Part shown: piece by piece, positions 27,075 to 35,981 of the stretch
Position numbering within the stretch: position 1 is the stretch's first letter
Layout of the letters: each line of letters opens with the position of its first letter
Notes under the pieces: generated by a model
What the model was told of the DNA's origin: nothing
What the model saw: only the letters and a program-made list of their open reading frames with translations
Database searches by the model: none
Position numbers and translations under genes: made by a program
Origin: Fidelibacterota bacterium
Lineage (GTDB): Bacteria > Fidelibacterota > Marinisomatia > SCGC-AAA003-L08 > JACNLC01
Length of the DNA stretch: 43,092 bases
NCBI GenBank assembly: GCA_024277615.1
Contig: JAJRUW010000069.1
Span: 1 to 43,092, forward strand
Direction: 5' to 3'

Positions 27075-29132
27075 TTAAAATGCCTGAAACAAGATGAATA
27101 TCGACAGGATACCTATGACGCCGCCGAGAATATAATTCTGGATGACGCCGGATTGTGAAAGACGTAATTCTTTGCCGAAATACCTCGTGGCTTTTCCGAA
27201 TCCATCCACTACCTTCTGATCCAGCCAGTTGTAATCCGAATACCCCGACCAATCCGATAATTTTAAAGTCACCCAGCCCCACCAGTCGATGAATTTCTGA
27301 TCGTATAATTCCCAATCGAACTTTGCCACCACCCGGGTGTACCAGAAAAACGGTCGATACAGGATAGCATCATAGATCTCATCGATATAAAATTTGTGAA
27401 ACGAGAGATTATATAAGCCCAGCTTGTTTATCCGTTTGGTGAGTTTTTCTACATTGACGACTCTGAACAGATAAAATAACAGAGCTGCCAGAATCCCCAG
27501 TGCGGCAACTGTTAGAGAGATCATCATGGCCGGTTCATGAGCGTGATGCAGAGCTTCTCCCACAACCTCCATGTCAAGTCCGGCGAAATTCTCTCCGGTT
27601 TGAATTGCAGTGGTGAACCAGCCCCGGCTGTTAAAGGGGTTGACAGTAGATGGAATCGTGAAAACAAAGGCCAGACTCAATACCGACAGTATGATCAGCG
27701 GTGTGGTCATGGCACCGGGGGTTTCGTGCAGATGTTCATGGATATCCTGACGGGCGGATTCTCCGTGAAAAGTCATGAAAATCAACCTGAACATGTAAAA
27801 TGCGGTAATGATGGCCGCCCCAAAACCTGAGATAGGCAAAAAGATAGTCCAGCCGTGGTGCAGGTTATAATAGGCCAGTGTACCGGCAAGGATCGCATCC
27901 TTTGAGAGAAACCCGGTAAAAAATGGAATTCCTGAGATCGAAAGCGATGCAACTACCATTGAAATATAAGTGATGGGCATTTTTTTCCGGAGACCGCCCA
28001 TATTGCGCATATCCTGCGGGTCCGTACTGTGATCGTCAATCTTATGCAGGGCGTGATGCATGGAATGGATCACTGAGCCGCTTGCAAGGAAAAGGCAGGC
28101 TTTGAACATGGCATGGGTGGTGAGATGGAAAAAGCCGGCCTGAAAAGCCCCAACTCCCAGGGCCATGACCATATAGCCCAGCTGACTCACGGTAGAGTAT
28201 GCCAGTACTCTTTTAATATCGACCTGTGTAATGGCGATAATCGCCGCCATGAGAGCTGTGATCCCGCCGATAACGGCGACAAATTCCAGGGCTGCAGGAG
28301 TCAGGAATGCAAAAATCCGGACTGTCATATAAACTCCGGCGGCTACCATAGTTGCCGCATGGATCAGGGCACTCACGGGTGTTGGACCTTCCATGGCGTC
28401 AGGCAGCCAGATATGCAACGGAAATTGAGCGGATTTCCCGATTGCGCCCATAAAAACCATAATACCGGCCACTGTGAGCAGAATGCCCGTGCCGTCAAAA
28501 GCTCCAAATTCAACCTGCTCGGCAATGGCCTGAATATTAAAGGTGCCGAGCTGCATAAACAGCAACAGAATGCCGATGAACATGCCGATATCGCCCACCC
28601 GGTTGGTCAGGAAAGCCTTCATTCCGGCACTGGCAGCAGTTTGTTTTTCAAACCAGAACCCGATCAGCAAGTAGGAGCTGGGACCGACGAGTTCCCAGAA
28701 AACATACATCATCAGCAGACTGTTGGCCAGCACGATACCATTCATTGAAAAGGTGAACAGACCCAGATATCCAAAGTAACGCGTGTATCTGGGATCTCCA
28801 CGCATATACTCCGTTGAATAGATGTGCACCAGAAAAGAGATCAAAGAAACAACCACCAGCATGACGGCGGCAATATTATCGATATAAATGCCCAGCTCAA
28901 CTGTAAAACTCCCTGAAGAAAACCAGACCGTATTTACATCCAGCAGAGCATAGCCGGGAGTAATGAAAATATTTGCCAAAAAGCTCAGTGCCAGGCTGAG
29001 TGTTATACCTAGAGCCGCCAGAGAAAACCAATGTGCGGCACGTCCGATTCTGTTGCCGACAAAAATCTGAAATACAAATGATAGCAGGGGCAGGAATAAA
29101 ATTGCAAGTGCGAATAGGAGCGTAGGAGTCAT
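27075..29132 (-). CDS. nuoL: Complex I subunit NuoL
   Basis: A 685-residue antiporter-like subunit at the far end of the membrane arm. YVFWELVGPSSYLLIGFW and VKRVLAYSTVSQLGYMVMA are the expected motifs. A long C-terminal part after ~540 includes the lateral helix typical of NuoL and ends with a hydrophobic anchor. It starts 5 bases after nuoK. Confidence 0.96.
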   Translation of the reverse strand: MTPTLLFALAILFLPLLSFVFQIFVGNRIGRAAHWFSLAALGITLSLALSFLANIFITPGYALLDVNTVWFSSGSFTVELGIYIDNIAAVMLVVVSLISFLVHIYSTEYMRGDPRYTRYFGYLGLFTFSMNGIVLANSLLMMYVFWELVGPSSYLLIGFWFEKQTAASAGMKAFLTNRVGDIGMFIGILLLFMQLGTFNIQAIAEQVEFGAFDGTGILLTVAGIMVFMGAIGKSAQFPLHIWLPDAMEGPTPVSALIHAATMVAAGVYMTVRIFAFLTPAALEFVAVIGGITALMAAIIAITQVDIKRVLAYSTVSQLGYMVMALGVGAFQAGFFHLTTHAMFKACLFLASGSVIHSMHHALHKIDDHSTDPQDMRNMGGLRKKMPITYISMVVASLSISGIPFFTGFLSKDAILAGTLAYYNLHHGWTIFLPISGFGAAIITAFYMFRLIFMTFHGESARQDIHEHLHETPGAMTTPLIILSVLSLAFVFTIPSTVNPFNSRGWFTTAIQTGENFAGLDMEVVGEALHHAHEPAMMISLTVAALGILAALLFYLFRVVNVEKLTKRINKLGLYNLSFHKFYIDEIYDAILYRPFFWYTRVVAKFDWELYDQKFIDWWGWVTLKLSDWSGYSDYNWLDQKVVDGFGKATRYFGKELRLSQSGVIQNYILGGVIGILSIFILFQAF

Positions 29133-29137
29133 CAGGC

Positions 29138-29446
29138 TTACCCTTTCATCTGATCCGCGCTGTCGATGTTAACAGTCTCGTGGTTCTTAAACAGGTTGAT
29201 AATGATCGCCAACGCCACTGCGGCCTCTGCGGCTGCCAGGACGATAATGAAAATACCGAATACCTGACCATCCAACTCACGCATTCCGCCAAAGCGGTTG
29301 AAGGCAACGAAATTGAGGCTGGCGGCATTCAGGATCAACTCAATCCCCATGAGCACGGCAACGCCGTTACGGCGTGTCATAACTCCGAACAACCCCAGGG
29401 AAAATAAAATCGTGCTAATGATCAAATATGATTGCAGGTTATCCAT
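29138..29446 (-). CDS. nuoK: Complex I subunit NuoK
   Basis: A 102-residue subunit with three helices. GIELILNAASLNFVAF carries the conserved glutamate of the second helix. The frame is open further upstream inside nuoJ, but the ATG at 29446 overlaps the nuoJ stop as TAATG and matches the family start, so the short form is chosen. Confidence 0.95.
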   Translation of the reverse strand: MDNLQSYLIISTILFSLGLFGVMTRRNGVAVLMGIELILNAASLNFVAFNRFGGMRELDGQVFGIFIIVLAAAEAAVALAIIINLFKNHETVNIDSADQMKG

Positions 29447-29931
29447 TATTTTTTCCTCGACAATAAAGCGGCACCGATGAGCGCTGCAAGCAGTAATATT
29501 GAGGCGACTTCGAAAGGCAGCAGATACTGATACAGGATCAACAGCCCCAGTTTGGCAACTGTTGCATCCAGCAATTGGGGACTGCCCGTATGCCACTGGG
29601 CGGTTAAGGCAATGTAAGCCATAAAGAGGAACAGGATGAAGGCCCCAAGTCCGGCCATGAATCGTCCCCGGTTTGTCTGTCTCAGATCCGTGGAAGCAAT
29701 TTTATTGGTGAGCATGATACCGAACAGTATCAGAACCATGATCCCGCCCACATAGACCATGATCTGGGTTGCCGCAAGAAAATCGGCATACAGAAAAACA
29801 TACAGGCCCGCAACACCGAACAGAGTGAAAAACAGGGCCACACCCGAGTACATCAGTTTGGGGCTGAAAACTACAAAAAAAGCAGACGCCAGGGTTATGG
29901 CAGCAACGATTATGAAAGCGACTTCAGCCAT
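29446..29931 (-). CDS. nuoJ: Complex I subunit NuoJ
   Basis: A 161-residue membrane subunit with five helices. The third helix region YVGGIMVLILFGIML is the NuoJ pi-bulge segment that moves during coupling. The start overlaps the nuoI stop as TGATG, and the stop overlaps nuoK as TAATG. Confidence 0.95.
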   Translation of the reverse strand: MAEVAFIIVAAITLASAFFVVFSPKLMYSGVALFFTLFGVAGLYVFLYADFLAATQIMVYVGGIMVLILFGIMLTNKIASTDLRQTNRGRFMAGLGAFILFLFMAYIALTAQWHTGSPQLLDATVAKLGLLILYQYLLPFEVASILLLAALIGAALLSRKK

Positions 29932-31250
29932 CAGGTGCCCTCCTGAAGTGAGTCAATAATTTTCGCATATTCAGGTGTCAGTTTGCCCGCATCTTCCAGG
30001 GTCTGTTTAACTTCGGTGACTATCTCTGCCGGGATTTTCCCCTCGCGCCGGGCGGCCATGAACGTTTTTTTGGCCAGACCTCTGGTCATTTTATCAGAAA
30101 TCCCGTTCAGTACCTTAATGTTCAGGGCAACCGATGCCGGTTTTTGATCCGACTCCGTTGCCGCAGACGCTCCGCCAGCTGACTGTAGCTTAGCCAGAAC
30201 AGATTTGACTTCATCAGAAAATTTGTTCGCCGCCTGCAGCGCCGATTGAATTGAATCTGCTACCGCCCGGGCATCTTTTCCCTCCCGCACAGCGGCCATA
30301 AATGCCTTCTTGGCGATGCTGCGGGTCATCCGGTCGGTGAGATCGTTCAGCAATTTTATGTCAAGCCCGCCTTGGTCCGGTTTTGTAAGCTTTGTTTCAG
30401 GTGCCTGGACAGCCTGTGTCATCAAATCGGCTTTGCCGATACTTTCCATGACTGCATCCAGCTCGGATGTATATTTTCCGGCTTCTTCGAGAGCCTGTTT
30501 TACGCTTGCAGCCGTCTCACTCGGGGTTTTCCCTGCGCGGACAGCCGCCGTGAAGGCTTTCTTTGCCAGGCTGCGGGTCATCCGGTCGGTGATGGCGTTC
30601 ACCGGCGTATAATTGATTTTGGGTTCGGTGCTTTTGGGCTTGGCTGCCACCCCGGCAGCAGGTTTTTCCGGCACGGGCAGGCCCTTCTTTTTGGCCAGAT
30701 AGTCGGCTCCGCCTGCGGCAAGGATTTCTTCTTCGGGCGGATTTGCAAAATGAAAGATCAAATCCTTGCGGTCACGCTGGCTGTATTCGTACTCGATCTG
30801 ATGTTTTGCGCTGTTAGGTCCTCCCACCATGTAAATACAATCTTCCGGGCAGGGATAAGTACACAAATTGCAAAACATACATTCCGTCAGATCAATATCA
30901 AAACGGGCTACCAGCATCCGTTTCTGAGTGCCGTTGCTGGTTGTGCCGGGGTCAAATTCACTCCCTTTAGGCGGTTTGACGCTTTCGATCTTTATGCAGT
31001 CCACCGGACAGGCGCGCATACATTGGTTACAGCCGATGCAGTCGTTGATATCCACATGCAGGCGGGACCGGACCACATTATAATCCTGCAGGTCGAATCC
31101 GATATGCCGCTCTTCAACGGGCCATTTTTCATGGGGGTACTGGAGGGTCGCTACCAGTTTTTTCCGGGAATGATAATGATGCAGGGACAACTGCAGTCCG
31201 GCGACAAATGACTGTAATCCAGAATAAATATTTTTAAAATATTCGCCCAT
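29931..31250 (-). CDS. nuoI: Complex I subunit NuoI with a long three-repeat C-terminal tail
   Basis: A 439-residue protein, more than twice the usual 160-200. Residues ~1-175 are a normal NuoI: a basic amphipathic N-terminus and two [4Fe-4S] motifs, C71-C74-C77-C81 and C124-C127-C130-C134 (both followed by CP and a further cysteine, C85 and C138). After a proline/alanine/lysine linker (~176-217) come three ~54-residue repeats, 218-271, 302-355 and 382-435, each opening with D(R/K)MTR, two residues, then AKK and a helix-rich remainder. I do not recognise this domain. No start, stop or ribosome site separates the tail, and nuoJ overlaps its end, so it is part of NuoI. The complex lacks nuoE/F/G. 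Confidence 0.95.
   Translation of the reverse strand: MGEYFKNIYSGLQSFVAGLQLSLHHYHSRKKLVATLQYPHEKWPVEERHIGFDLQDYNVVRSRLHVDINDCIGCNQCMRACPVDCIKIESVKPPKGSEFDPGTTSNGTQKRMLVARFDIDLTECMFCNLCTYPCPEDCIYMVGGPNSAKHQIEYEYSQRDRKDLIFHFANPPEEEILAAGGADYLAKKKGLPVPEKPAAGVAAKPKSTEPKINYTPVNAITDRMTRSLAKKAFTAAVRAGKTPSETAASVKQALEEAGKYTSELDAVMESIGKADLMTQAVQAPETKLTKPDQGGLDIKLLNDLTDRMTRSIAKKAFMAAVREGKDARAVADSIQSALQAANKFSDEVKSVLAKLQSAGGASAATESDQKPASVALNIKVLNGISDKMTRGLAKKTFMAARREGKIPAEIVTEVKQTLEDAGKLTPEYAKIIDSLQEGT
29946..30599 (-). repeat. Three coding repeats in the NuoI tail
   Basis: The repeats are encoded at 30438-30599, 30186-30347 and 29946-30107. All share MTR at the same position, AKK(A/T)F, an (A)A(V/R)R.GK turn and a second helix with Q(A/T/S)L. 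Nucleotide identity is visible in the first two (shared ctgcgggtcatccggtcggt), less in the third, which suggests stepwise duplication with the third copy older or less constrained. Confidence 0.9.
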
Positions 31251-31251
31251 A

Positions 31252-32349
31252 TCAGAAAATCAGCTCCCAAACTGAAATGAAGATTATATTTGCCAGAGCG
31301 AAGGGAATCAGGACTTTCCAGCAGAAATACATTAACTGGTCAACCCGCAATCTGGGAAATGTCCACCGGAACCACATCATCACAAAGACGAAAAAGACGG
31401 CCTTTGAAAAAATCCAGAAGAGACCCCAGAGCGGACCTTCAAGCCAGGTGAAATGAACTCCGAAAATTGCCAGAGGTGAAAGCCATCCGCCCAAAAATAC
31501 AACGGAAGCGATGATGCTGATGATGAGTACATTGGCATATTCGCTCATGAAAAAAATAGACCAGCGGAAACCGGAATATTCGGTCATCCAGCCGGCAACC
31601 AGTTCAGACTCGGCTTCGGGAATATCGAAGGGCGTCCGGTTGGTTTCAGCCACGCCGGCAATGACGTAGATAATAAAGGCCACAAAAGCAAAGGGACTGT
31701 GAATAAAAAACCAGCGATGTTCAGCCTGCCAGGCAACGATGTCTCCGAAATTCAGACTTCCCGCAACGATGACCACCAGCATCAGAGACAGGCCGATGGG
31801 AATTTCATAACTGATGATCTGGGCAGCTGAACGCAAAGCACCATAGAGCGACCATTTGTTGTTTGAAGACCAACCCGCCAGAATGATACCGATAACTCCG
31901 ATACTTCCTGCCGCCATGACATAAAAAATACCAATATTGAAATCGGAAACTACCAGATTTTCGGACAGCGGCACACCGATAAACGTGAGAAAGGAAGCGA
32001 TAAAAATGATGAAGGGTGCCATGATCATGAGTTTTTTATCCGCCTCTTTTGGCAGGATATCCTCTTTCACCAGCAATTTAACGGTATCAGCCAGAGTCTG
32101 CCCGATACCACCCCAAAACTGCTTGCCTCCTTTAAATCCGAAGATGCCGACCTCCATGGGGCCGATGCGATCCTGCATGAAGGCTGATACTTTCCGTTCG
32201 AAATATACAGCCACGATGGCCATGACGGCCATGATCGTGAAAACCACCAGGCCCGCAATGACTACGGCAACTATCAGGCTGACGGCCGAACTCCCTGCTG
32301 CCTGGGGGGACCCGAAGAGTTTCAGCATGCTGTCAATAACAGAGGTCAT
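31252..32349 (-). CDS. nuoH: Complex I subunit NuoH
   Basis: A 365-residue membrane subunit that joins the membrane arm to the peripheral arm and forms part of the quinone cavity. The loop AETNRTPFDIPEAESELVAG is the hallmark. About eight helices are visible. The start overlaps the nuoD stop as ATGA; nuoI begins one base after its stop. Confidence 0.97.
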   Translation of the reverse strand: MTSVIDSMLKLFGSPQAAGSSAVSLIVAVVIAGLVVFTIMAVMAIVAVYFERKVSAFMQDRIGPMEVGIFGFKGGKQFWGGIGQTLADTVKLLVKEDILPKEADKKLMIMAPFIIFIASFLTFIGVPLSENLVVSDFNIGIFYVMAAGSIGVIGIILAGWSSNNKWSLYGALRSAAQIISYEIPIGLSLMLVVIVAGSLNFGDIVAWQAEHRWFFIHSPFAFVAFIIYVIAGVAETNRTPFDIPEAESELVAGWMTEYSGFRWSIFFMSEYANVLIISIIASVVFLGGWLSPLAIFGVHFTWLEGPLWGLFWIFSKAVFFVFVMMWFRWTFPRLRVDQLMYFCWKVLIPFALANIIFISVWELIF

Positions 32350-33485
32350 CGGTCAATTTCTCCCAGAACAATATCCAGACTGCCGAGAATAGCAATTACA
32401 TCGGAGATCATCCAGCCTTCGGCAATTTCACTGAGTACACTGAGATTGCAGAAAGCGGGCGAGCGCATCTTGACTCGCATGGGTTTGTCTTTACCGCCGG
32501 CGATGATATAAAAGCCGACCTCTCCCCTTGCGGACTCATAACGCGAATAGACAGAACCTTCTTTGATCCGCACCTTTTTGGGCACAGCCGCATGCACGTC
32601 ACCGCCAGGGATCTGTGCCAGCGCCTGACGCAATATTTTCACACTTTCCTTCATTTCAACAATGCGTACAAAGTATCGGTCCCAGGTGTCTCCCACCGTA
32701 CCCATCCGGCCATCACCGACGGCAATATCGAAGTCAAATTTATCATAGACGGCATAGGGCTCTGTTTTACGCAAATCCCATTTTACTCCGGAGCCTCTCA
32801 GCACCGGTCCCGTGCAGCCATAATTAACGGCAACTTCCGGGGTGAGGGTCCCCACGTCTGCGGTTCGTTCAATAAAAATTTTGTTGTAGGTGAGTATCTG
32901 GTTGTACTCATCGATCTGGGGTTCGAAATAATCCAGGAATTCCAGTGTACGCCGGATGAATTGTTCGGGCAGGTCGTGAGAAACACCTCCCACCCAGATA
33001 TAGTTGTAGAGCAGGCGCGCACCACAGACATACTCAAAGAGGTCCAAAATGCGTTCTCTGTCCCGGATTGTCCAGGTAAAAGGCGTGATCCCGCCGACAT
33101 CCAAGCCAAAGGTTCCAACTGCAACGAGGTGACTTGCAATGCGCTGAAGTTCCGCCATGATAACCCGGATATACTGCACGCGTTCGGGTATCTCAATCCC
33201 CAGTAATTTTTCCACCGCAATGGCAAAAGCATCGTTCATATTCATGGCAGCGAGATAATCGGTACGGTCGGTAAACGGTACGATCTGCTCGTAGGTTAGA
33301 TATTCACAATGTTTTTCAAAGCAACGATGCAGGTATCCGATGATGGGTTCGATCCGTGAAACAATTTCCCCGTCGGTGTGAATTTTCAAGCGCAGCACGC
33401 CATGCGTACTGGGATGCTGGGGACCCATATTCAGGACCATTTCGTCAGAATGCAGCAGGGAAAAATCCTTCAACTGTTCAGCCAT
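32346..33485 (-). CDS. nuoD: Complex I subunit NuoD (49-kDa type)
   Basis: A 379-residue subunit of the quinone-reducing module. NMGPQHPSTHGVLRL near the N-terminus includes the quinone-contacting histidine. It keeps the normal C-terminal ILGSLDIVLGEIDR. The four Ni-binding cysteines of related hydrogenases are absent, as expected for complex I. It is not fused to nuoC. The start overlaps the nuoC stop as TAATG. Confidence 0.97.
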   Translation of the reverse strand: MAEQLKDFSLLHSDEMVLNMGPQHPSTHGVLRLKIHTDGEIVSRIEPIIGYLHRCFEKHCEYLTYEQIVPFTDRTDYLAAMNMNDAFAIAVEKLLGIEIPERVQYIRVIMAELQRIASHLVAVGTFGLDVGGITPFTWTIRDRERILDLFEYVCGARLLYNYIWVGGVSHDLPEQFIRRTLEFLDYFEPQIDEYNQILTYNKIFIERTADVGTLTPEVAVNYGCTGPVLRGSGVKWDLRKTEPYAVYDKFDFDIAVGDGRMGTVGDTWDRYFVRIVEMKESVKILRQALAQIPGGDVHAAVPKKVRIKEGSVYSRYESARGEVGFYIIAGGKDKPMRVKMRSPAFCNLSVLSEIAEGWMISDVIAILGSLDIVLGEIDR

Positions 33486-33973
33486 TATTCCCAGTCCGTT
33501 TTATCTTTAGGTATGGGCATATCATGATAGTAATCTTGTGTTTCATAATCTTTACGTAAAGGATAACCTTCCCAATCGTCCGGCAGAAGAATCCGTTTAA
33601 GATCGGGATGACCGCTAAAGGTTATGCCGAAGAGATCATAGACTTCCCGTTCATGCCAGTCTGCTGCGCGCCAGATATTGGCGATGGAGGGGATTTCGGC
33701 GGAATCCCTGGAAACCTCAATTCGAATTTCGAGCTTATGTAATTTCGACATTGAGTGAAAATTGTAGGCAACTCCCAACACGTCATCAGTCCCTTTATCA
33801 TAACCGGTAAGACACATCAGGGAGTCAAATGTCAGATCGGGATCTTCCCTGAGGATTTTGGCAACTTCGAGCCATTTTTCTGCCTGCACATTAAAAGCAT
33901 TGCCGTCCTCTGTAACAGTTACGCAACCGGGACATCTGACCTCAAACAGTTCAACCATATTATTAAATTCCAT
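33485..33973 (-). CDS. nuoC: Complex I subunit NuoC (30-kDa type)
   Basis: A 162-residue subunit. DWHEREVYDLFGITFSGHP and the following RILLPDDW...PLRKDY are diagnostic. The start at 33973, two bases after the nuoB stop, is preferred to an upstream in-frame start at 34066, because the extra residues lie inside nuoB and look like out-of-frame nuoB sequence. Confidence 0.96.
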   Translation of the reverse strand: MEFNNMVELFEVRCPGCVTVTEDGNAFNVQAEKWLEVAKILREDPDLTFDSLMCLTGYDKGTDDVLGVAYNFHSMSKLHKLEIRIEVSRDSAEIPSIANIWRAADWHEREVYDLFGITFSGHPDLKRILLPDDWEGYPLRKDYETQDYYHDMPIPKDKTDWE

Positions 33974-33975
33974 GA

Positions 33976-34470
33976 TCAGTCTTTCTTCCTGAAAGGGGTC
34001 TCTTCCCTGATCTTCTGCTGCAGGGCCAGGAGCCCTTCGATGAGGGCTTCGGGTCTGGGGGGACATCCCGGAATATAGATATCCACCGGGATTATGAGAT
34101 CGACACCTTTCAATACATGGTAACCATACTGCCAGTATGGGCCGCCCGAGTTAGCACAGCTTCCCATGGAGATGACATAACGGGGCTCTGCCATCTGTTC
34201 GTAAAGTCTCTTTACTCTTTCCGCCATCTTGATCGAAACGGTTCCGGCCACGATCATTACATCGGCCTGGCGGGGTGTCGCTCTGGGCATGGCCCCGAAA
34301 CGCTCGAGATCATGCCTGGGAGCTGCGGCGGCCATCATTTCAATAGCACAACAGGCCAGCCCAAATTGAAAATACCACTGTGAACCCGCTCTGGCCCAGT
34401 TTACCAAATTGTCAATTTTTTCGACAATGATATTGTCTTTGTTAAATTTTTCGAGGAGCGTATAATCCAT
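33976..34470 (-). CDS. nuoB: Complex I subunit NuoB (PSST type)
   Basis: A 164-residue subunit holding cluster N2, the last iron-sulfur centre before quinone. The ligands C40, C41, C105 and C136 are all present ([26 protein letters not shown]). The start overlaps the nuoA stop as TGATG. Confidence 0.97.
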   Translation of the reverse strand: MDYTLLEKFNKDNIIVEKIDNLVNWARAGSQWYFQFGLACCAIEMMAAAAPRHDLERFGAMPRATPRQADVMIVAGTVSIKMAERVKRLYEQMAEPRYVISMGSCANSGGPYWQYGYHVLKGVDLIIPVDIYIPGCPPRPEALIEGLLALQQKIREETPFRKKD

Positions 34471-34892
34471 CAGGATTCATTCCCCTTTTTTTGCAGCGGA
34501 GCATAGCGTCCCCTGCCGTAGCGTACTGTCATCTTAACCCAACTTAAATCATCTTTAACCCAGACATAAGCAAATCCCACAATCAGGATCAGGAGAAATA
34601 TCAGCATTTCAATCAGAGCCAGCAGACCCACTTGCTTAAACACAACTGCCCAGGGAAACATAAACAGGATTTCCACATCAAAGATGATGAAGATCAGAGC
34701 GATGACATAGAAACGGATATTAAACTTAACCCAGGCCGAGCCCTCCGGGACTTCGCCGCATTCATAAGTGCTTAATTTATCACCACTTTTATTTTGTTTA
34801 GGTGAAATAATATTCTGTAATACAAAAAGGGCTCCTATCAGGAGCAACGCGAAGAATATAAAAATCAGAATGGGTGCGAAATCTGTATACAC
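34470..34892 (-). CDS. nuoA: Complex I subunit NuoA
   Basis: A 140-residue membrane subunit with three helices. [20 protein letters not shown] is the conserved loop and second helix, followed by the helix with [12 protein letters not shown]. The start codon is GTG at 34892 after a GAAAG ribosome site. First gene of the nuo operon. Confidence 0.96.
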   Translation of the reverse strand: MYTDFAPILIFIFFALLLIGALFVLQNIISPKQNKSGDKLSTYECGEVPEGSAWVKFNIRFYVIALIFIIFDVEILFMFPWAVVFKQVGLLALIEMLIFLLILIVGFAYVWVKDDLSWVKMTVRYGRGRYAPLQKKGNES

Positions 34893-34918
34893 AATTTTTC
34901 TTTCAGAATCAGGCCGAA

Positions 34919-34948
34919 AATTTATTTGGTATTTTTTCCGCTAGTCAA
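34919..34948 (-). promoter_or_regulatory. Predicted promoter of the nuo operon
   Basis: On the minus strand TTGACT (34948-34943) and TAAATT (34924-34919) are 18 bases apart, about 30 bases before the nuoA start. Its -35 is the best in the window. By eye only. Confidence 0.5.
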
Positions 34949-34976
34949 GCGTTATTCAAAGAAAAAAATATGAATT

Positions 34977-34982
34977 TATAAT
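34977..34982 (+). promoter_or_regulatory. Possible -10 box for the proline dehydrogenase gene
   Basis: A perfect TATAAT lies 65 bases before the ATG at 35048. No good -35 is seen at the right distance. It is divergent from the nuo promoter in the same 155-base gap. Confidence 0.35.
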
Positions 34983-35047
34983 TTTTATTATTTCCTCAAA
35001 ATACGCCTTTGAGAATATAGATTTAGCCCCCCTAAATTTGGTGCAGA

Positions 35048-35953
35048 ATGATCAAACTATTTAACCGGTTCATACTGTTTTTTATCCCTCATCTCCCTCT
35101 TTTTTTCATCAGGCTCGTAGCGGGGCGTTATGTCGCAGGAGAGACCTGCGAAGAGGCTTTTGAGGTCATCCGGAAACTCAACTCCAAAGGGTTTTCGACC
35201 ACCCTGGACATCCTGGGAGAACATACCCGCTCAAAAGACACCGCCTTCATGATCACGCAGAAGTATTGTGAACTGTTTGAGGCTATCCGGAGAAGGAAAC
35301 TGGACTGCAACATCTCCGTTAAACCGAGCCATATCGGACTTGATCTGGGTGAGCAGATTTTAAGAGAAAACCTGTTGAAACTCGTTAGTAAGGCCTCCTT
35401 ATCGGATAATTTTTTACGCATTGACATGGAAAATTCCAAAACGACGGACATCACGCTGAAATTAAGCGATGAATGTCTGGCAAAATATGACCGAGTGGGC
35501 ACTGTCCTGCAGGCCTATCTTTTCCGCACTGCAGAGGATTTGAAAAAAAGAGTGGGGCCCAAACTCAACATTCGGCTGTGTAAAGGCATCTATCGCGAGA
35601 GTCCCGAAATTGCCATTCAGGATCGTCGTGAGATCAATCAGAATTATCTCAAGGTATTGAGATATTTATTTGAACACGAAGGGTATGTAGGGATTGCAAC
35701 CCATGATCTCCTGCTGTTGAAAGATTGTCTGCATCTGATCCGTGAACTCCAGGTTCCCAACGATCGTTTTGAATTCCAGGTACTCTACGGTGTCCCCATG
35801 TCCGGCTGGCTGGAGAAACTCATCGGGATGAAGTATAAAGTCAGGGTCTATGTTCCCTTTGGCCCCGAATGGTATGCCTATTCCATCAGACGGTTGCAGG
35901 AGAATCCCAATATAGCCGGCTATATTCTTAACAATCTGTTTCGCAGGGCCTGA
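35048..35953 (+). CDS. Proline dehydrogenase (FAD, monofunctional PutB type)
   Basis: A 301-residue ProDH barrel that oxidises proline to pyrroline-5-carboxylate and gives electrons to FAD and then quinone. The hallmark RVYVPFGPEWYAYSIRRL near the C-terminus contains the two arginines that hold the substrate carboxylate; RLCKGIYRE and FEFQVLYGV are also typical. The N-terminus has a hydrophobic patch (~8-24) suggesting membrane contact. No pyrroline-5-carboxylate dehydrogenase is beside it. It is divergent from nuo and is followed 28 bases later by a CoA-binding protein. Confidence 0.92.
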   Translation: MIKLFNRFILFFIPHLPLFFIRLVAGRYVAGETCEEAFEVIRKLNSKGFSTTLDILGEHTRSKDTAFMITQKYCELFEAIRRRKLDCNISVKPSHIGLDLGEQILRENLLKLVSKASLSDNFLRIDMENSKTTDITLKLSDECLAKYDRVGTVLQAYLFRTAEDLKKRVGPKLNIRLCKGIYRESPEIAIQDRREINQNYLKVLRYLFEHEGYVGIATHDLLLLKDCLHLIRELQVPNDRFEFQVLYGVPMSGWLEKLIGMKYKVRVYVPFGPEWYAYSIRRLQENPNIAGYILNNLFRRA

Positions 35954-35981
35954 TTTTCACAGCCCAAAGCGGGAGGAAAAA

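Noticed and set aside
29931-30725. The NuoI tail as a separate gene
   Set aside because: There is no stop, start or ribosome site between the NuoI core and the tail, and nuoJ overlaps the end of the long frame.
30372-31211. 279-codon open frame on the plus strand opposite nuoI
   Set aside because: It is a shadow of nuoI; the minus-strand frame has the iron-sulfur motifs and operon coupling.
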